Shown here: in pieces, positions 1-11,832 of the stretch
Position numbering within the stretch: the stretch's first letter is position 1
How the letters are laid out: each line of letters opens with the position of its first letter
Source: Prorocentrum cordatum
Lineage: Eukaryota; Sar; Dinophyceae; Prorocentrales; Prorocentraceae
Assembly: GCA_963575745.1 (NCBI GenBank)
Contig: CAUYUJ010020181.1
Coordinates: 1 to 64,000 of the forward strand
Direction of reading: 5' to 3'
DNA length: 64,000 nucleotides
Program-made: the position numbers and the translations under genes
The notes under the pieces: generated by a model
Told to the model about the DNA's origin: nothing
Seen by the model: the letters and a program-made list of their open reading frames with translations, nothing else
Database searches by the model: none

Positions 1-2
1 TA

Positions 3-54
<52 letters not shown>

Positions 55-127
55 CACTACTACTACGACTACTACTACTACTACGACTACTACTACTACT
101 ACTACTACTACGACTTCTACCACTACG

Positions 128-167
<40 letters not shown>

Positions 168-180
168 TTACTAATACTAT

Positions 181-225
<45 letters not shown>

Positions 226-245
226 CACTACCACTACCACTACTG

Positions 246-276
<31 letters not shown>

Positions 277-908
277 GACTACTACCACTACCACTGCCAC
301 TACCACCACCACCACACCACCACCACCACCACTACTGACTGACTACTACTAAAGGGACTACTCTACCACTACTACTACTACTACTGACTACGTACTAACA
401 TGACTACTACTACACTACTACTATTTAGACTACTAACTACTATACTACGACTACTATTACTACTACGACTTAACTACGACTAGTACGGACTACACTAATA
501 TATACTACTACTACTATTACTACTACTACTAATACTACTACTACGGACTACGGACTTAAGACTACGACTACGACTACGACTACGACTACGACTACGATAC
601 GACTACGACTACGACTACGATACGACTACGACTACGACTACTACTATACTACCCACTTCCATACTACTACTACTACTTACTACTATACTACTAATACTGT
701 CACTTCTACTATATTACATCTACTACTATACTATGATGATGATGCTGCTGCTGCTGCTGCATACTGCCACTACTATACTTTATATACTACTACATACTAC
801 TACTACTACGACTACGACTACGACGACGACTACTACTACTACTACTACTACTACTACAACTCCCACTACTACCGCTACTCCTATCACTACTCCTACTACT
901 ACTAATAA

Positions 909-974
<66 letters not shown>

Positions 975-975
975 G

Positions 976-1010
<35 letters not shown>

Positions 1011-1023
1011 GACTACGACTACG

Positions 1024-1058
<35 letters not shown>

Positions 1059-1063
1059 GACTA

Positions 1064-1090
<27 letters not shown>
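1..1090. repeat. CTA/TAC trinucleotide microsatellite block
   Basis: About 1.1 kb of imperfect CTA repeats with scattered CGA, CCA and TTA variant units. Interruptions at about 340-500 and 620-760 are themselves CTA-like, so the block seems to have decayed by point change rather than by insertion. The block reaches the left edge of the window. It reads open in some frames as Thr or Tyr runs, which I do not take as coding. Confidence 0.95.
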
Positions 1091-1094
<4 letters not shown>

Positions 1095-1325
1095 GACGAC
1101 GACTACAACTATCGGAGGTGAAGGGATGAGACCGAAGTGGAACGAGGTGCCCCCCTACCGAGAAATCTGTTTCGGTTTCGTGTTCGTGCGTGCCGTGCGT
1201 GCGGGCGAGGCGAACCTGCGTGGGCGGGCGAGAAATGTCCCGCGCGGCCGGACCAAATGTTTCCTGTCTGGGGGGCCGGTGGCGCGCGGTGTGCCGCCGG
1301 TGTCCCGCGGGTGCCCCTTCGGTGT
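1091..1325. other. GC-rich spacer, no gene seen
   Basis: A short non-repetitive GC-rich stretch between the CTA and GAT blocks. Its right end already carries GGTGTCCCG-like words that recur through the next block. No splice-bounded frame or known motif is visible. Confidence 0.5.
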
Positions 1326-2810
1326 CCCGATGATAATGATGATGATGATGATGCTGACACTGTTAATGATGATAAAGGGCCATGGTGGTGATGATGATGG
1401 TGTCCCGATGATGATGATGGTGCTGGTGATGATGATGATGTTTTTGATGATGATGCTGATGGTGTCACGATGATGATGCTGATTTTTGTTGATGGTCCTG
1501 ATGATGTCGATGATGATAATGTGATGATATGGTGATGAAGATGAAGCTGATGGTGACCCGGTGATGATGATGTTGATGATGATGTCAATGATGATGACGG
1601 TGATGATGATGGCGTCCCGGTGGTGATGTTGTCGATGATGATGACGATGATGGTGTGCCGGTGATGATGATGATGATGATGATGATGACGATGATGAGGC
1701 GGTGCGGATGATTTTGATGGTGGTGGCCCGATGAAAATGATGATGCTGCTGATGTTGATGATGATTGTGTCTTGGTGATGATGATGTTGCTGATGATGAC
1801 GATGATGTTGGTGTTCTGATGTTGATGATGATGATGCGGCCCATGATGGTGATTGTGTCCCGATGACGACGATGATGATGGTGTTGATGTTGTTGTTCAT
1901 GGTGTAAATGGCGATGATTGTGATGATGGTGGTGTTCCGATAATGGTGGTGACGATGATGGTGTCCCGATGATGCTGATGTTGTTGATGGTGGTGACGAG
2001 GATTGTGTCCCGATGGTGATGCTGATAGTGATGATGATGATGGCCTTGGAGGTGATGATGATGGTATCCCGGCGAGGATGAAGTTGATAATGCTGATGTT
2101 GCGCGTGGTGATGCTGATGGTGTCCCGATGATGATGTTGATGCGAATTATCATGATGGTGTCGTTGATGATGGAATTATGCTCTGATAATGAAAACGGTG
2201 TCCCGATGACGATGATGATGAGGATGATGATGATTCTGTTGATGATAATGATGGTGCCCCGATGGTGATGATGTTGATGATGATGACGGCGACGGTGTCC
2301 CGATGCTGATGGTGTTAATGGTGAGGACGAAACCGATGTGATGATGATGCTGATGATGGCGGCCTGATGATGATGATGGTGATGCTGATGTTCATGACGA
2401 TGATGATGACCCGGTGATGATGATGATGGTGATGAAGATGATTCCGAGGATAACGGCGTCCCGATGATGAGGATGTTGATGATGATGATTGCTGCTGGTG
2501 ATGGCGATGATAATGATGATGATGGTGTCCTGGTGATGATGATGGTGATGATGTTGTTCATAATGGCGATGATGGGATGAAGATGGTGATGGTGGTGTCA
2601 GGGTGAGGATAATGATGATGATGGTGCCCCGATGATGATGATGTTGACGCTGCGGATGGTGACGAGGACGGTGTCCCGATGATGATGATGATGACGATGT
2701 TGATGTTGATGGTGATGACGGGATGATGGTGGCGGTGTCCCGATGGCGATGACGCTGATGACGTTGATGACGATGCTGTTGATGATGATGATGATGATGA
2801 TGGCGTTGAT
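1326..2810. repeat. GAT microsatellite with a recurring GGTGTCCCGATGATG motif
   Basis: Imperfect GATGAT repeats interrupted at irregular intervals of tens of bases by a word close to GGTGTCCCGATGATG (for example near 1400, 1608, 1960, 2120, 2196, 2666, 2735). The unit looks like a higher-order repeat in which a short fixed word is followed by a variable number of GAT units. Confidence 0.9.
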
Positions 2811-3025
2811 CTGTGAGATCGATGCGATACAGATAGTGAGATCGATAGTAGACTGAATGTGAAATAGATTGTGGGACCGATAGTGAGATCGTCTGTGAGA
2901 TCGATAGCCAGATCGATCGAATGAAATAGATCGAGTGAGATCAATTGTGAGATCGATCGGGTGAGATCGATCGAGCGAGACCGCTGGTGAGATCGATCGT
3001 GAGATCGATGGTGAGAACCATCGAA
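2811..3025. repeat. GAGATCGAT minisatellite
   Basis: About 20 degenerate copies of a 9-10 bp unit close to GAGATCGATNGT. It begins where the GAT block ends, so it may have grown from a GAT variant. Confidence 0.9.
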
Positions 3026-3320
3026 TGAGACGTTGCCCCCCCCCCCCCTCCCCCCGAAGCTCCTTATGGCCCGAAGGGTGGTCGTATAACCCTGACCAGG
3101 CATTAAGAACCCCCCCTAGGTTCTTCTTAGCACCCGGTTCTTCCAATATTCCAGGCGGGCAGCTTTCGCAAAACGATGGACTTAGCACCTGCCGCGAACA
3201 GAAGACAAAATCCATCGGTGGCCGCCCCAATAAGGCCAAGAGAGGGCGTCGCAACGAATGTCAAGGATCTAGCCCAGACCTCTGTGGACCTCTATCCCCG
3301 GTAGGTCCTGCTAAGACCTG
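3026..3320. other. Spacer, no gene seen
   Basis: Begins with a C-rich run and continues as non-repetitive sequence until the decamer satellite starts. A 108-codon open frame crosses it on the plus strand, but it has no recognisable motif and runs into satellite DNA. Confidence 0.5.
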
Positions 3321-5740
3321 CTTAGCCCTGCGGGCCGAAGGGCCTTGCTAAGCCCTGCTAAGCTTTGCTAGGGCTTGCGAAGCCCTGCCGAGCCCTGTTA
3401 AGCCCTGCTACGCCCTTTGCAGGGGCCTGATAAGCCATGCTAGTTAAGCTCTGCTAGGCAAGCCCTGCTCAGCACTGCTCAGCGCTGCTACGATCTGCTA
3501 TGGCCTGCGAGGCGTGGTCCGACCAGGGTCCGAGGCAAAGCCCTGCGAAGTCCTGCTCAGCCCTGCCAAGCCCTGGTCCGAGCGCGGTCCGAGGCTAAGC
3601 CCTGCTACGCCCTGCTAAGCGCTGCTAAACACTGCCCAGCCCTGCGAAGCCCTGCTAAACCTTGTTAACCCCTGCTAAGCCCTCCTGAGCCGTGCTAAGC
3701 CCTGCTAAGCCCTGCTAAGCCCTGCTTGGCCTTGCGAGTCCCTGCTAAGCTCTGCTACGGTCCTGCTAAGCCCTGCTGAACCCTGCTAAGCCCTGCTAAG
3801 CCGTGCTAGGCATGGGCCGGAGCGCGGTCCGAGGTTGCGCATTGCTAAACCCTGCTAAGCCTTGCTAAGCCCTGCTGAGCCTTGCGAAGCATGCCACATG
3901 AACCCTGCGGTGCCCTGCAAAGACTCGACAAGCCCTGCTAGGCCCTGCGAAGCCCTGCTAAGCCCTGCTGGGCCCTGCCAAGCTCTGCTGAGCTATTGGA
4001 AGCCTTGCGAAGTCCTGCGAAGCCCTGCTAAGCCATGCTAAATCCTGCTAGGCCCTGCTAAGCCCTGCTACGGCCTGCGCAGGGCCCTGCCAAGCCGTGC
4101 GAGTTAAGCCCTGCTAGGCAGGCAACGCTCAGCCCTGCTACGCCCTGCGACGGCCTGCCAGGAGTGGTCCGAGCGTGCGCGGTCCGAGGCGAAGCAGCCC
4201 TGCTAAGCCCTCCCTTCTAAGCCCTTCTAAGCCCTTCTAAGCCCTGCTAAGCCCTGCTAAGCCCTGCTTGGCCTTGCTCGGCCCTGCTGAGCCCTGCCAG
4301 GCCCTGCTGAGCCCTGCTAGGGCCTGCTGAGCCCTGCTGAGCCTTGCTCGGCGTGGGCCCGAGCGCGGTCTGAGGTTAAGCCATGCTACGCCTTGCTGCG
4401 CCTTCTGCTAAGACCTGCCAGGCCCTGCCAAGCCCTGTTGAGCTCTTGGAAGCTCTGCGAAGCCCTGCGAAGCCCTGCTAAGCCATGCTAAGCCATGCCG
4501 AATCCTGCTAGGCCCTGCGAAGCCCTGCTACGACCTGTGCAGGGCCCTGCCAAGCCGTGCGAATTAAGCCCTGCTGGGCAGGCCCTGCTTTGCCCTGCTG
4601 CGCCCTGCGATTGCATGCTAGGAGTGGTCCGAGTGTGGTCCGAGGCTAAGCCATGCGAAAGCTGCTCAGCCCTGCTCAGCCCTGCTAAACATTGCTAAGT
4701 CCTGCTGAATCCCGATAAGCCCTGCTAGGCCCTGCTAGGCCCTGCGAAGCCCTGCTAAATGCTGCGTAGCCCTGGTGCGCCCTGCTAAACCTTGCCAAAC
4801 CATGCTAAGCCCTGCTGCGCCCTGACACGCTCTGGTAAATCCGGCTTCGCTCTGCGAAGCCCTGCTGAGCCTTGCTAAGCTAGGCGTGGTCCGAACGCGG
4901 TCCGAGGCTAAGCCCTGCTAAGCCCTGCTGGGCGCGGTCCGAGCGCGGTCCGAGGTTGAGCCCTGCTAAACCCTGCCTGGGCCTTGTCAGTCCCGTTAAA
5001 CAAGCCCTGTTCAAACTTGCTACGCCTTGCCCAGCCCTGCTAAACCCTGCTAAGTAAGCCTTGCTAAGCCCTGCTGAGCTCTGCTAGGTTCTGCGGAGCC
5101 CTGCTAAGCATTGCTAAGCCATGCTAAATCCTGCTAGGCCCTGCTAAACCCTGCCGAGCAATCAAAGCCCTGCTGGGCCCTGCTCAGCCCTGCCAGGGCC
5201 TGGTAAGCCCTGATAAGCCCTGCTAAACATTGCTAAGCCTTGCTAAGTCATGATAAGCCTTGCTAGGCCCTACTGGGCCGTGCTAAGCCTTGAAAGTTTC
5301 TGCTCCTTTCTGCTACCTGCGAAGCCCTGCTAAGCCCTGCCAAGCCTTGCGAAGCCCTGCCAAGCGCTGCGAGGCCCTGCTGGGCATTGCTAAGCTCGGC
5401 TAGGCTCGGGTGTACCCTGCTATTCGTTGCAAGGCCTGGTTGCCTGCTGAGCCCTGCCAAGAAGCACTGCTCAGCCCTGGAATGCACTGCGAAGCCATGC
5501 TAAGCCCTGCCGAGCCCTGCTAAGCTCTGCTAGGCCCTGGTAAGCCCTGCTGAGCTCTGAGAAATGGTTTCGAAGCCCTGCTAAATCCTGCTAAGCCCTG
5601 CGAAGCCCTGCGCAGCCCGCTAGGCCTTGCTAAATCAAGATGAGCTCTGTCAAGACTTGCTAGGCCCTGCTAAGGTCTGCTCAGGCCTGCTACGCCTTGC
5701 TGAGCCCTGCCAAGCCCTGGTAAGCCATGCTACCTGGTTT
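3321..5740. repeat. AAGCCCTGCT decamer satellite
   Basis: About 2.4 kb of a 10-11 bp unit, consensus AAGCCCTGCT, with point variants and one-base length changes. A second word close to TCCGAGCGCGGTCCGAGG is embedded about eight times (near 3515, 3578, 3818, 4168, 4356, 4627, 4890 and 4935), which suggests higher-order units of roughly 200-350 bp. The length is not a multiple of three, so open frames within it are short. Confidence 0.95.
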
Positions 5741-5745
5741 TTTTG

Positions 5746-6040
5746 TTTAGCAAGGCTCCATGAAAACAGTCGCGGGCTGTCCTTGGGGCCCCTGGGCGCT
5801 GTCCCCTCCTTGTCCTCCCCATTCCTCCTCCTTCTCCTCGCCCTCCTGTTCCCATGCGATTTCTATTACAATCCCCTTACAGAACTCGATGTTCGTCGGC
5901 CGTCCTCGGGGGGAGTCCATCCGAGGAAAACGCCCCGATCCGCACCGAGGCGTTACCTTAGCACCCGGCGGCGCGGAAACTCCCGAGCCCGAGGCGTGGG
6001 CGCAGAGTGAATCTGAATCGGAGTAAGTCTGAGCAGGAGT
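5746..6040. repeat. CCT-rich module, copy 1
   Basis: A pyrimidine-rich run followed by a GC-rich segment with TTCGTCGGCC and CTTAGCACCCG words and ending in GAATCTGAAT. The same order of words occurs again at about 6,340-6,585, so this is one of two copies of a module of about 230 bp. Confidence 0.75.
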
Positions 6041-6335
6041 ATCACAATACGAATGATAAGCCAAGCAAGAGTGATCAGACAAATAATAATCGTACCAATG
6101 AATAATACCACAATGCCAATAATAAGGGTCACAAATTTTGAATGTGAGTGAGTCTGAGCACAATGAACCTGAATGTGAGTGAGTCTGAGCAGAAGGATTC
6201 AGTCACAACCCAGGCACTGCCCCAGTCTCCGACCCACAACCCAGGCACTGCTCCATTGTTTGACGCACGACCCAAGCACTTCTCAAATCCCTGACCTACA
6301 ACTCAGGCAAAACTCTGCTTCTCCTGTGTTTCCAT
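6041..6335. other. Spacer with short local repeats
   Basis: Contains AATAATACGAAT-like A-rich DNA, two to three copies of GAATGTGAGTGAGTCTGAGC, and four copies of a unit near ACCCAGGCACTGCCCCAG (6210-6305). No gene is supported. Confidence 0.6.
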
Positions 6336-6339
6336 ATTG

Positions 6340-6585
6340 TTTCCTAGCTCCTCCTCCTCCTCCTCCTGCTCCTCCTGCTCCTTCTCTTCCTATGCGATTC
6401 CTTTTGCATCCCCTTCAAAGAAATCTACTTTCGTCGGCCTTCCAGGGGGGGAACCCGCCCCAAGTATCCCCCCGCCCCGCACCCCCGCGTTATCTTAGCA
6501 CCCGCGGGCCCAGAAATACGAGAGAGCCCGAGGAGCGGGCACGCAAGGATTCTGAGTGTGAATGAATCTGAACAGTCTGAGCCTG
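6340..6585. repeat. CCT-rich module, copy 2
   Basis: Second copy of the module at 5,746-6,040: TCC run, ATGCGATT, TTCGTCGGCC, TTATCTTAGCACCCG, then GAATCTGAA. The copies are clearly diverged by substitution and small indels. Confidence 0.75.
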
Positions 6586-6905
6586 CTGAGCCTTGCTCAG
6601 CACTGCTAAGCCCTGCTAGGCGTGGTCAAAGCGCGGTCCGAATACGAATCGTTTAATAAGAATACGAATCATAGGTAGGAACACTAGTATAATGCTAATC
6701 GTAACAACAATGTAGTGGAATACTAATGGGTAATAAGAATAATAAGGATGAAAACAATAAGATTATGTAGCAATAGCAATACGAATAATAATAAGAATAA
6801 GTTGTCCTCCACCCCTCCTGCTAAGGGCCCTGCTAAGGGCCCTGCTACGCACCCCTGCTAACCCCTGCCTACCTCTGCTGAGCACTGCTAGGCCCTGCGA
6901 AGCCC
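6575..6905. repeat. AAGCCCTGCT satellite resumed, interrupted by an A-rich stretch
   Basis: The decamer satellite reappears at 6,575-6,640 and 6,815-6,900. It is separated by about 170 bp of AATAAGAATACGAAT-like DNA. This suggests that the modules between 5.75 and 6.57 kb lie inside a formerly continuous satellite. Confidence 0.8.
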
Positions 6906-7245
6906 TAGCTGGGCCCCGAGTCCCCGCAGCCAGGTCCTCCGGTGCGGCCATAACGTTCCAGGGTGCGGGGGCGTTATAATCCACCAGAAAGGGGGCGGGC
7001 CGTTTTTTTTTTTCTCAAAAAAAAAGGAAGCCTTTTTGAGGCTAGGTAGATACAAATTCTTATAATTATCGCTGGTATTACCATTATTAAAACGAGTAGT
7101 ATTACTATGAGGTGGCACTATCCGTATTGAAAGTGGATTGCTTTAAATGAGATTTAAGATATTAGTCGTGTTATTGTGCGCATTCGCGTTATTCTAGCGA
7201 TTGTTCGTAGTACTCCCCGCCGCGTTACTCCACGAAACCAATGAA
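6906..7245. other. AT-richer unique stretch, no gene seen
   Basis: Contains a T9 run, a nearby A9 run that could pair with it, and otherwise non-repetitive AT-richer DNA. No frame with motif content is present. Confidence 0.5.
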
Positions 7246-7246
7246 T

Positions 7247-7640
7247 TCGTAATTCGCCAGCCCAACGGGCCAGAGGCGTGCTAAGACCTCCGGCAACTGC
7301 TAAATACTACTTCTAGTTCGCGCGCGCGGGGCGGCACCTAGGGTCCCCGGACGAACAATGCCCCGGCAGGGTCCCGGCAAACTCGGGTCAGAGATGCCGG
7401 ACCGGATAATTTTTCGACACCTCTCACGAGGATCGTGGCCCCCGAGGGGGGAGCCGCAATCGACTACCCCCCCCCAGCCCCAAGAGGCCCCCAAGAGCCC
7501 CCAAGAGGCCCTGAGAGCGGCCCCAAGTGACTTCCAAGAGGTCCCCGAGACGCCTACACGAGGCCCTAAAGAGGGCTCCAGGGCCGGCGGAATGAGCGAA
7601 GCGATGAAATAATATGATTTACTATGTTTCTCCGTGGTCG
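7247..7640. repeat. Dispersed module A, copy 1 (left end conserved, CCCCAAGAG-rich body)
   Basis: The left 170 bp (ATTCGCCAGCCCAACGGGCC, then TTCGCGCGCGCG) matches the left part of the segment starting at 19,515. The body is made of variants of GGCCCCAAGAGG, a word that also dominates 12.0-12.37, 19.6-20.35, 32.1-32.4 and 34.1-34.9 kb. Confidence 0.7.
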
Positions 7641-8020
7641 CATTATGCTTAGTCAAATTAGTAGGTTTAGCATTGCTCTTACCATGTGTACTCTTGCTCG
7701 TAATCCTAACACCACTCGTCTTTTAATATTCTCACTCTTTGTCCAAGTCACTACTACTGTTTAGTCGTGTATGTACTATTCCAAACCATCCTGTGGTGGT
7801 GGGTCCTTGTTTTGGAAAGACGCTCCCCGTGTTCCTCCTCTCTTCTCCTCTCCTCCCATCCTCATCCTCCTACTCCTTCTCCTCCGCCTCCTCCATTCCT
7901 TTTCCTTGCAGATAACTCCTCCGTGGCGCACCCCGACGCCAGCTTCTATGGAGGGCCAGGCGTTTCGCCTAAGACTACTTCCTCACCACTTATGACTTTG
8001 AAGCTTTCGAAGCGACAGCA
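7641..8020. other. Spacer with a CCT-rich tract; shares a flank with the 28.5 kb locus
   Basis: The segment CCATCCTGTGGTGGT, then GCTCCCCGTGTTC, at 7,788-7,835 resembles 28,492-28,545. In both places a pyrimidine-rich run follows, and 0.1-1 kb further on lies a 90-93 bp tandem array. No gene seen. Confidence 0.55.
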
Positions 8021-8021
8021 G

Positions 8022-8440
8022 TTTCACACATGGAAGGCGGGTCGTTTTCAAACTGTCGCTCTCTCCTCAAAGCCGCGCACTTTTGCTTTAAATGTTTGAA
8101 AGAGCTTCACGGATTAAGGGCGGGTGGTTTTCAACTTGCGGCTCTCGCCTTAGCGCCGCGCACATTTGTTTTTTATGTGCACGGCCTTCGCGGATTGAGG
8201 GCGGGCGGTGTTCAAAAAATGGTTCTCGCCTTAGCGCCGCGCACATCCGTTGTTTATTTACAACAGCTTCACGGATTGAGGGCGGGTGGTGTTCAAAATG
8301 TGATCCTCGCCTTCGCCACGCACATTCGTTTTAAACATATGCAACAGCTTCACGGATTGAGGGCGGGTGGTTTTCAAAATGTGGCTCTGGCCTGAGCGCC
8401 GCGCACATTCGCTGCAAAAAATTGCAAGAGTTCCACGGGC
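8022..8440. repeat. 81-82 bp tandem repeat, about five copies
   Basis: Units start near 8,027, 8,108, 8,189, 8,271 and 8,352 with the word CACGGATTGAGGGCGGGTGG, followed by CTCGCCTTAGCGCCGCGCAC. The period of 81-82 bp is nearly 27 codons, so a 121-codon frame is open across it, but single-base length differences break the register. Relatives in the opposite orientation lie at 52.87-53.10 kb. Confidence 0.9.
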
Positions 8441-8815
8441 TCCCATGTGCAACGCACCATAGATATATGTTGGAAGGATTCTGGGCTACGCGGGCGCAGC
8501 AATTATGTTGATTCGCTGTGTTGAAGTCCCAGAAATGGCGTTCTGGCGCGATTCTGGATCGTCAACAAGCAACACTCAGGTTGTTCCGTGGCGTTGAGAT
8601 TCCACAGAACAATGTTTTGGCACGATTCAGGGTCTTCAAACAGTTGTCTTCTAACGAGGCAACCCCCTCAGTGGACATGAACCGTCGTAGGGGCCTACGG
8701 AGAGGCAGGTTGGAAGGACGGATAATTCAAAATTCCAACATCGTTGATGATTCGTGGGTTTCCACAGGTCGTCCTCCCCCTCATCCCCCCCCCCCCCCTC
8801 CTGCCGTCGCCCCTT
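8441..8815. other. Spacer with two weak internal repeats
   Basis: The words TTCTGGCGCGATTCTGGATC and TTTTGGCACGATTCAGGGTC (near 8,540 and 8,615), each preceded by a GTTGAGATTCCACAGAA-like word, show a diverged duplication with a period of about 75 bp. No gene is supported. Confidence 0.55.
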
Positions 8816-8819
8816 TTAC

Positions 8820-9425
8820 TTTGGCACGCACCTCGCACGCTTCGTTGCCCCCATAAGGAACTCCACCAAAACCCCAGCGCCACCGTCCACATGCGTCCGC
8901 CACACCTATTTCGGAACACCCGTCGCACGTTTCGCGGTCCCATAACGAGATCAACCCAAGGCCCCATTTGCACCGTCCACATGCGTGCGCCACGCCAATT
9001 TCGGCACACCCCTCACTCGCTTCGTACCCCCAAAGGGACACATGCGTCCAGCGCGTTAATTTCGGCACGCCCCTCGCACGCGTCGTGGCCCCATCGGGAA
9101 CTCCACCCAAAACCCCCACGGCACCGCCCACATGCGCCCGCCGCACACATGTCGGCACATCCGCACATTCGTCACACGTTTCGCGGCCCCATACGGATCC
9201 CCACCCAAAACCCCAAAAACACCGTCCACGCGCGTCCGCCGCATCAAATTCGGCACGCCCCTCGCGCGTTTCGGGGCCCGGTAAGGAACTCCAACCAAAA
9301 CCCCAGGTGCACCTTCCACGTGCGACCACCACACCCATGTCGGCACACCCCTCGCACGCTTCGTCGGAGCCCCGTGAGGAGCTCCACCCAAGGGGCCAGT
9401 GGCACCGTCCACATGCTCACCTCTC
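8820..9425. repeat. 90-93 bp tandem array, locus 1 of 3
   Basis: About seven diverged copies with words CATGCGTCCGCCACACC, TTCGGCACACCCCTCGCACG, CCCCATAAGGAGCTCCACC and GGCACCGTCCACATGCG. The period is a multiple of three, so long frames stay open on both strands (230 codons plus, 185 codons minus). Array copies recur at 15,290-15,905 and 28,590-28,990. Confidence 0.9.
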
Positions 9426-9429
9426 CCAG

Positions 9430-10185
9430 TGTCTAGGATCGTCGCAGGAGCGCTTTTTTCTGAAACTTTTGTTTCGCTGGGGTCGGGGCTTCCGTTGACG
9501 CTGGGGGCAGTTTGCGCGGCTCGCAACATAGCAGCGCCATTCAGCGCGCGCGGGGGCGCACGCGGGCACTCAGAAGCGAGCGGCTACTGGGAGAGACGCC
9601 CGCAAGCGGCCATGCGAGACCACGGGCGCTCACAGGCACGCGGAATCACTTGCAAGCGCCCCCGCGTGTTCACATCTTCCCAAAAAGGTTGGCGAGACTT
9701 TCCACGCGTGCCCACGAGCACCCGCAACTGATCACGAAGCGCCCGCGGGCGGTCGCAGTCGCGGGCACGCGCCCAAAGGCGGCCGCACAAGCGCAGAAAC
9801 GCCCGCCGAAACCTTCCCCGTATGCACTGCTCCGCAGGCACCCGGAGGCCTCCGCCCAGACTCGCGACCAGGGGGCCACGTAGTGAGTCGGGCGAATGTT
9901 TCTCAGCCTTGCCGGTCGCCCTCAGCATCCCTGCGCGCGCTGGCAAGGGGCGCTTTCTACAGACAGCCTCCGGAGGCCCATCGGCCCCCAACGCATATTG
10001 AACTGCTGATGAGGGGGCCTGAGCGTGTTCCAAACAAGAACGTTAAGTCGCAGAGGGGGGCCTTGGCCACAGACAGCCAAAAATTGATGCTTGGGCCTGT
10101 GAGTTAACATACTATGCATGGGCAAGTAAAGTACTCCGACGGTAGGACCCCGCACGAGAATCAGTTTAGCTTACCCTTTGCCCTT
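9430..10185. other. GC-rich spacer containing one arm of a dispersed inverted repeat
   Basis: The segment at about 9,868-9,987 (GTGAGTCGGGCGAATGTTTC, CATCCCTGCGCGCGCTG, CTTTCTACAGAC) is the reverse complement of 14,688-14,815 with modest divergence. Several overlapping frames are open in this GC-rich DNA, but none has a recognisable motif. Confidence 0.65.
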
Positions 10186-10189
10186 TCCT

Positions 10190-11405
10190 CTTCCTCCTGG
10201 GGCTCCCGCCTGAGACTTCCTTACAATTCACTCACAGACGAGGCTCCCGCTCAAGATTTCTTGCATATTCAAGTCTCAAGAGCCCAAAAGTGAAGACAGT
10301 TGCACGTTGCGGATGACCCGCTCGGATTCAAACATGAAGTAGGGGCCCCATAGGGAGGGGGCTCCCGCCTGAGACTTCCTCACAATTCACTCACAGACGA
10401 GGCTCCCGCCTGATACTTCCTTCATATTCAGGCCTCAAGAACCCAAAAGTGACGACGGTTACACGTTGCGGATGACCCGCTCGGATTCAAACATGAAGTG
10501 CGGGCCCCATAGGGAGGGGGTTCCCGCCTGAGACGTCCTCGCAATTCGCTCACAGATGAGGCTCCCGCTCAAGACTTCCTCCATATTCAAGTCTCAAGAG
10601 CCCAAAAGTGACGACAATTGCACGTTGCGGATGACCCGCTCGGATTCAAACATGAAGTGCGGGCCCCATAGGGAGGGGGCTCCCGCCTGAGACTTCCTCG
10701 CAATTCACTCACAGACGAGGCTCCCGCTCGAGACTTCCTGCATATTCATATCTCAAGAGCCCAAAAGTGACGACAATTGCACGTTGCGGATGACCCGCTC
10801 GGATTCAAACATGATCTGCGGGCCCCATAGGGAGGGGGGTCCCGCCTGAGACTTCCTCACAATTCACTCACAGACGAGGCTCCTGCTCGAGACGTCCTCC
10901 ATATTCAAATCTCAAGAGCCCAAAAGTGAACGAGGCTCCCGCCTAATACTTCCTCCATATTCAGGCCTTAAGAGCCCAAAAGTGACGACAGTTACACGTT
11001 TCGGATGACCCCTCGGATTACCAACGTGATCCGCGGGCCCCATAGGGAGGGGGTTCCCGCCTGAGACTTCCTCGCAATTCACTCATACTTGAAGCGCGGG
11101 CCCCATAGGGAGGAGACTCCCGCCTGAGACGTCCTCGTAATTCACTCACGGACGAAACTCCCGCTCGAGACGTCCTCCATATTCAAATCTCAGGAGCCCA
11201 AAAGTGAACGAGGCTCCCGCCTGATACTTCCTCCATATTCAGGCCTCAAGAGCCCAAAGTAACGACAGTTACACGTTTCGGATGACCCGCTCGGATTACC
11301 AACGTGATCTACGGGCCCCATAGGGAGGGGGCTCCCGCCTGAGACTTCCTCGCGATTCGCTCACTGACGAGGCTCCCGCTCGAGACTTCCTCCATATTCA
11401 GGCCT
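10190..11405. repeat. 159 bp tandem array, about 7.5 copies
   Basis: The word CGCTCGGATTCAAACATGA recurs at an exact 159 bp spacing near 10,320, 10,479, 10,638 and 10,797. Each unit also has GGGCTCCCGCCTGAGACTTC, CACAATTCACTCACAGACGA and CCCATAGGGAGGGGG. Later units (10.9-11.4 kb) are shortened or hybrid. A much more diverged array of the same family is at 17.43-18.10 kb. Confidence 0.95.
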
Positions 11406-11431
11406 CAAGTCTGCGAGTAGTGATGATGAGG

Positions 11432-11463
<32 letters not shown>

Positions 11464-11570
11464 GATCGTTCGATGCCGATGATGGTGAGTGATCGCGGGA
11501 TGGTGATGGTGATGTTGATGGTGATGATGAGTGGGGAGTGATGGTGATGGTGATGATGATGCAGAGGAGG
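11406..11570. repeat. GAT microsatellite following the 159 bp array
   Basis: GATGATGATG-type repeats directly abut the array. The same order (159 bp family, then GAT repeat, then a conserved tail) is seen again at 17.4-18.45 kb. Confidence 0.9.
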
Positions 11571-11832
11571 AAGCAAAGAGGAGCAGAGGAGAGGGAGGAG
11601 GAGGAGATCCTGCGCGGAGGGTGCGCAGAGAAAACAAGAACCCCACTTAGGATGTGGGGAAAACGTTACACATACGCCGGTGTAGAGAAATGTACATGTA
11701 TGAACAGGCGAACATAACGATATGCACGGACCAGTGTAGCACGACAGCTCTGTACAGGTGTATCCAGAATGTGGCGACAATTCCCCAGCCGCCCATGTAC
11801 GCAGAGGGCCTTAATCGGGCATTGCCTTTTGG
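11571..11832. other. Tail shared with the 18.36 kb locus, then unique DNA
   Basis: The purine-rich segment ending GAAAACAAGAACCCC and GGATGTGGGGAAAACG at 11,575-11,670 matches 18,360-18,440. The rest to 11,832 shows nothing I can name. Confidence 0.6.

Noticed and set aside
733-1473. Poly-Thr protein in the CTA block.
   Set aside because: It is a microsatellite translation.
8744-9436. A 230-codon His/Pro/Arg-rich protein from the 90-93 bp array.
   Set aside because: Both strands are open, units are degenerate and no start or splice context exists; kept only as a finding about 3n spacing.
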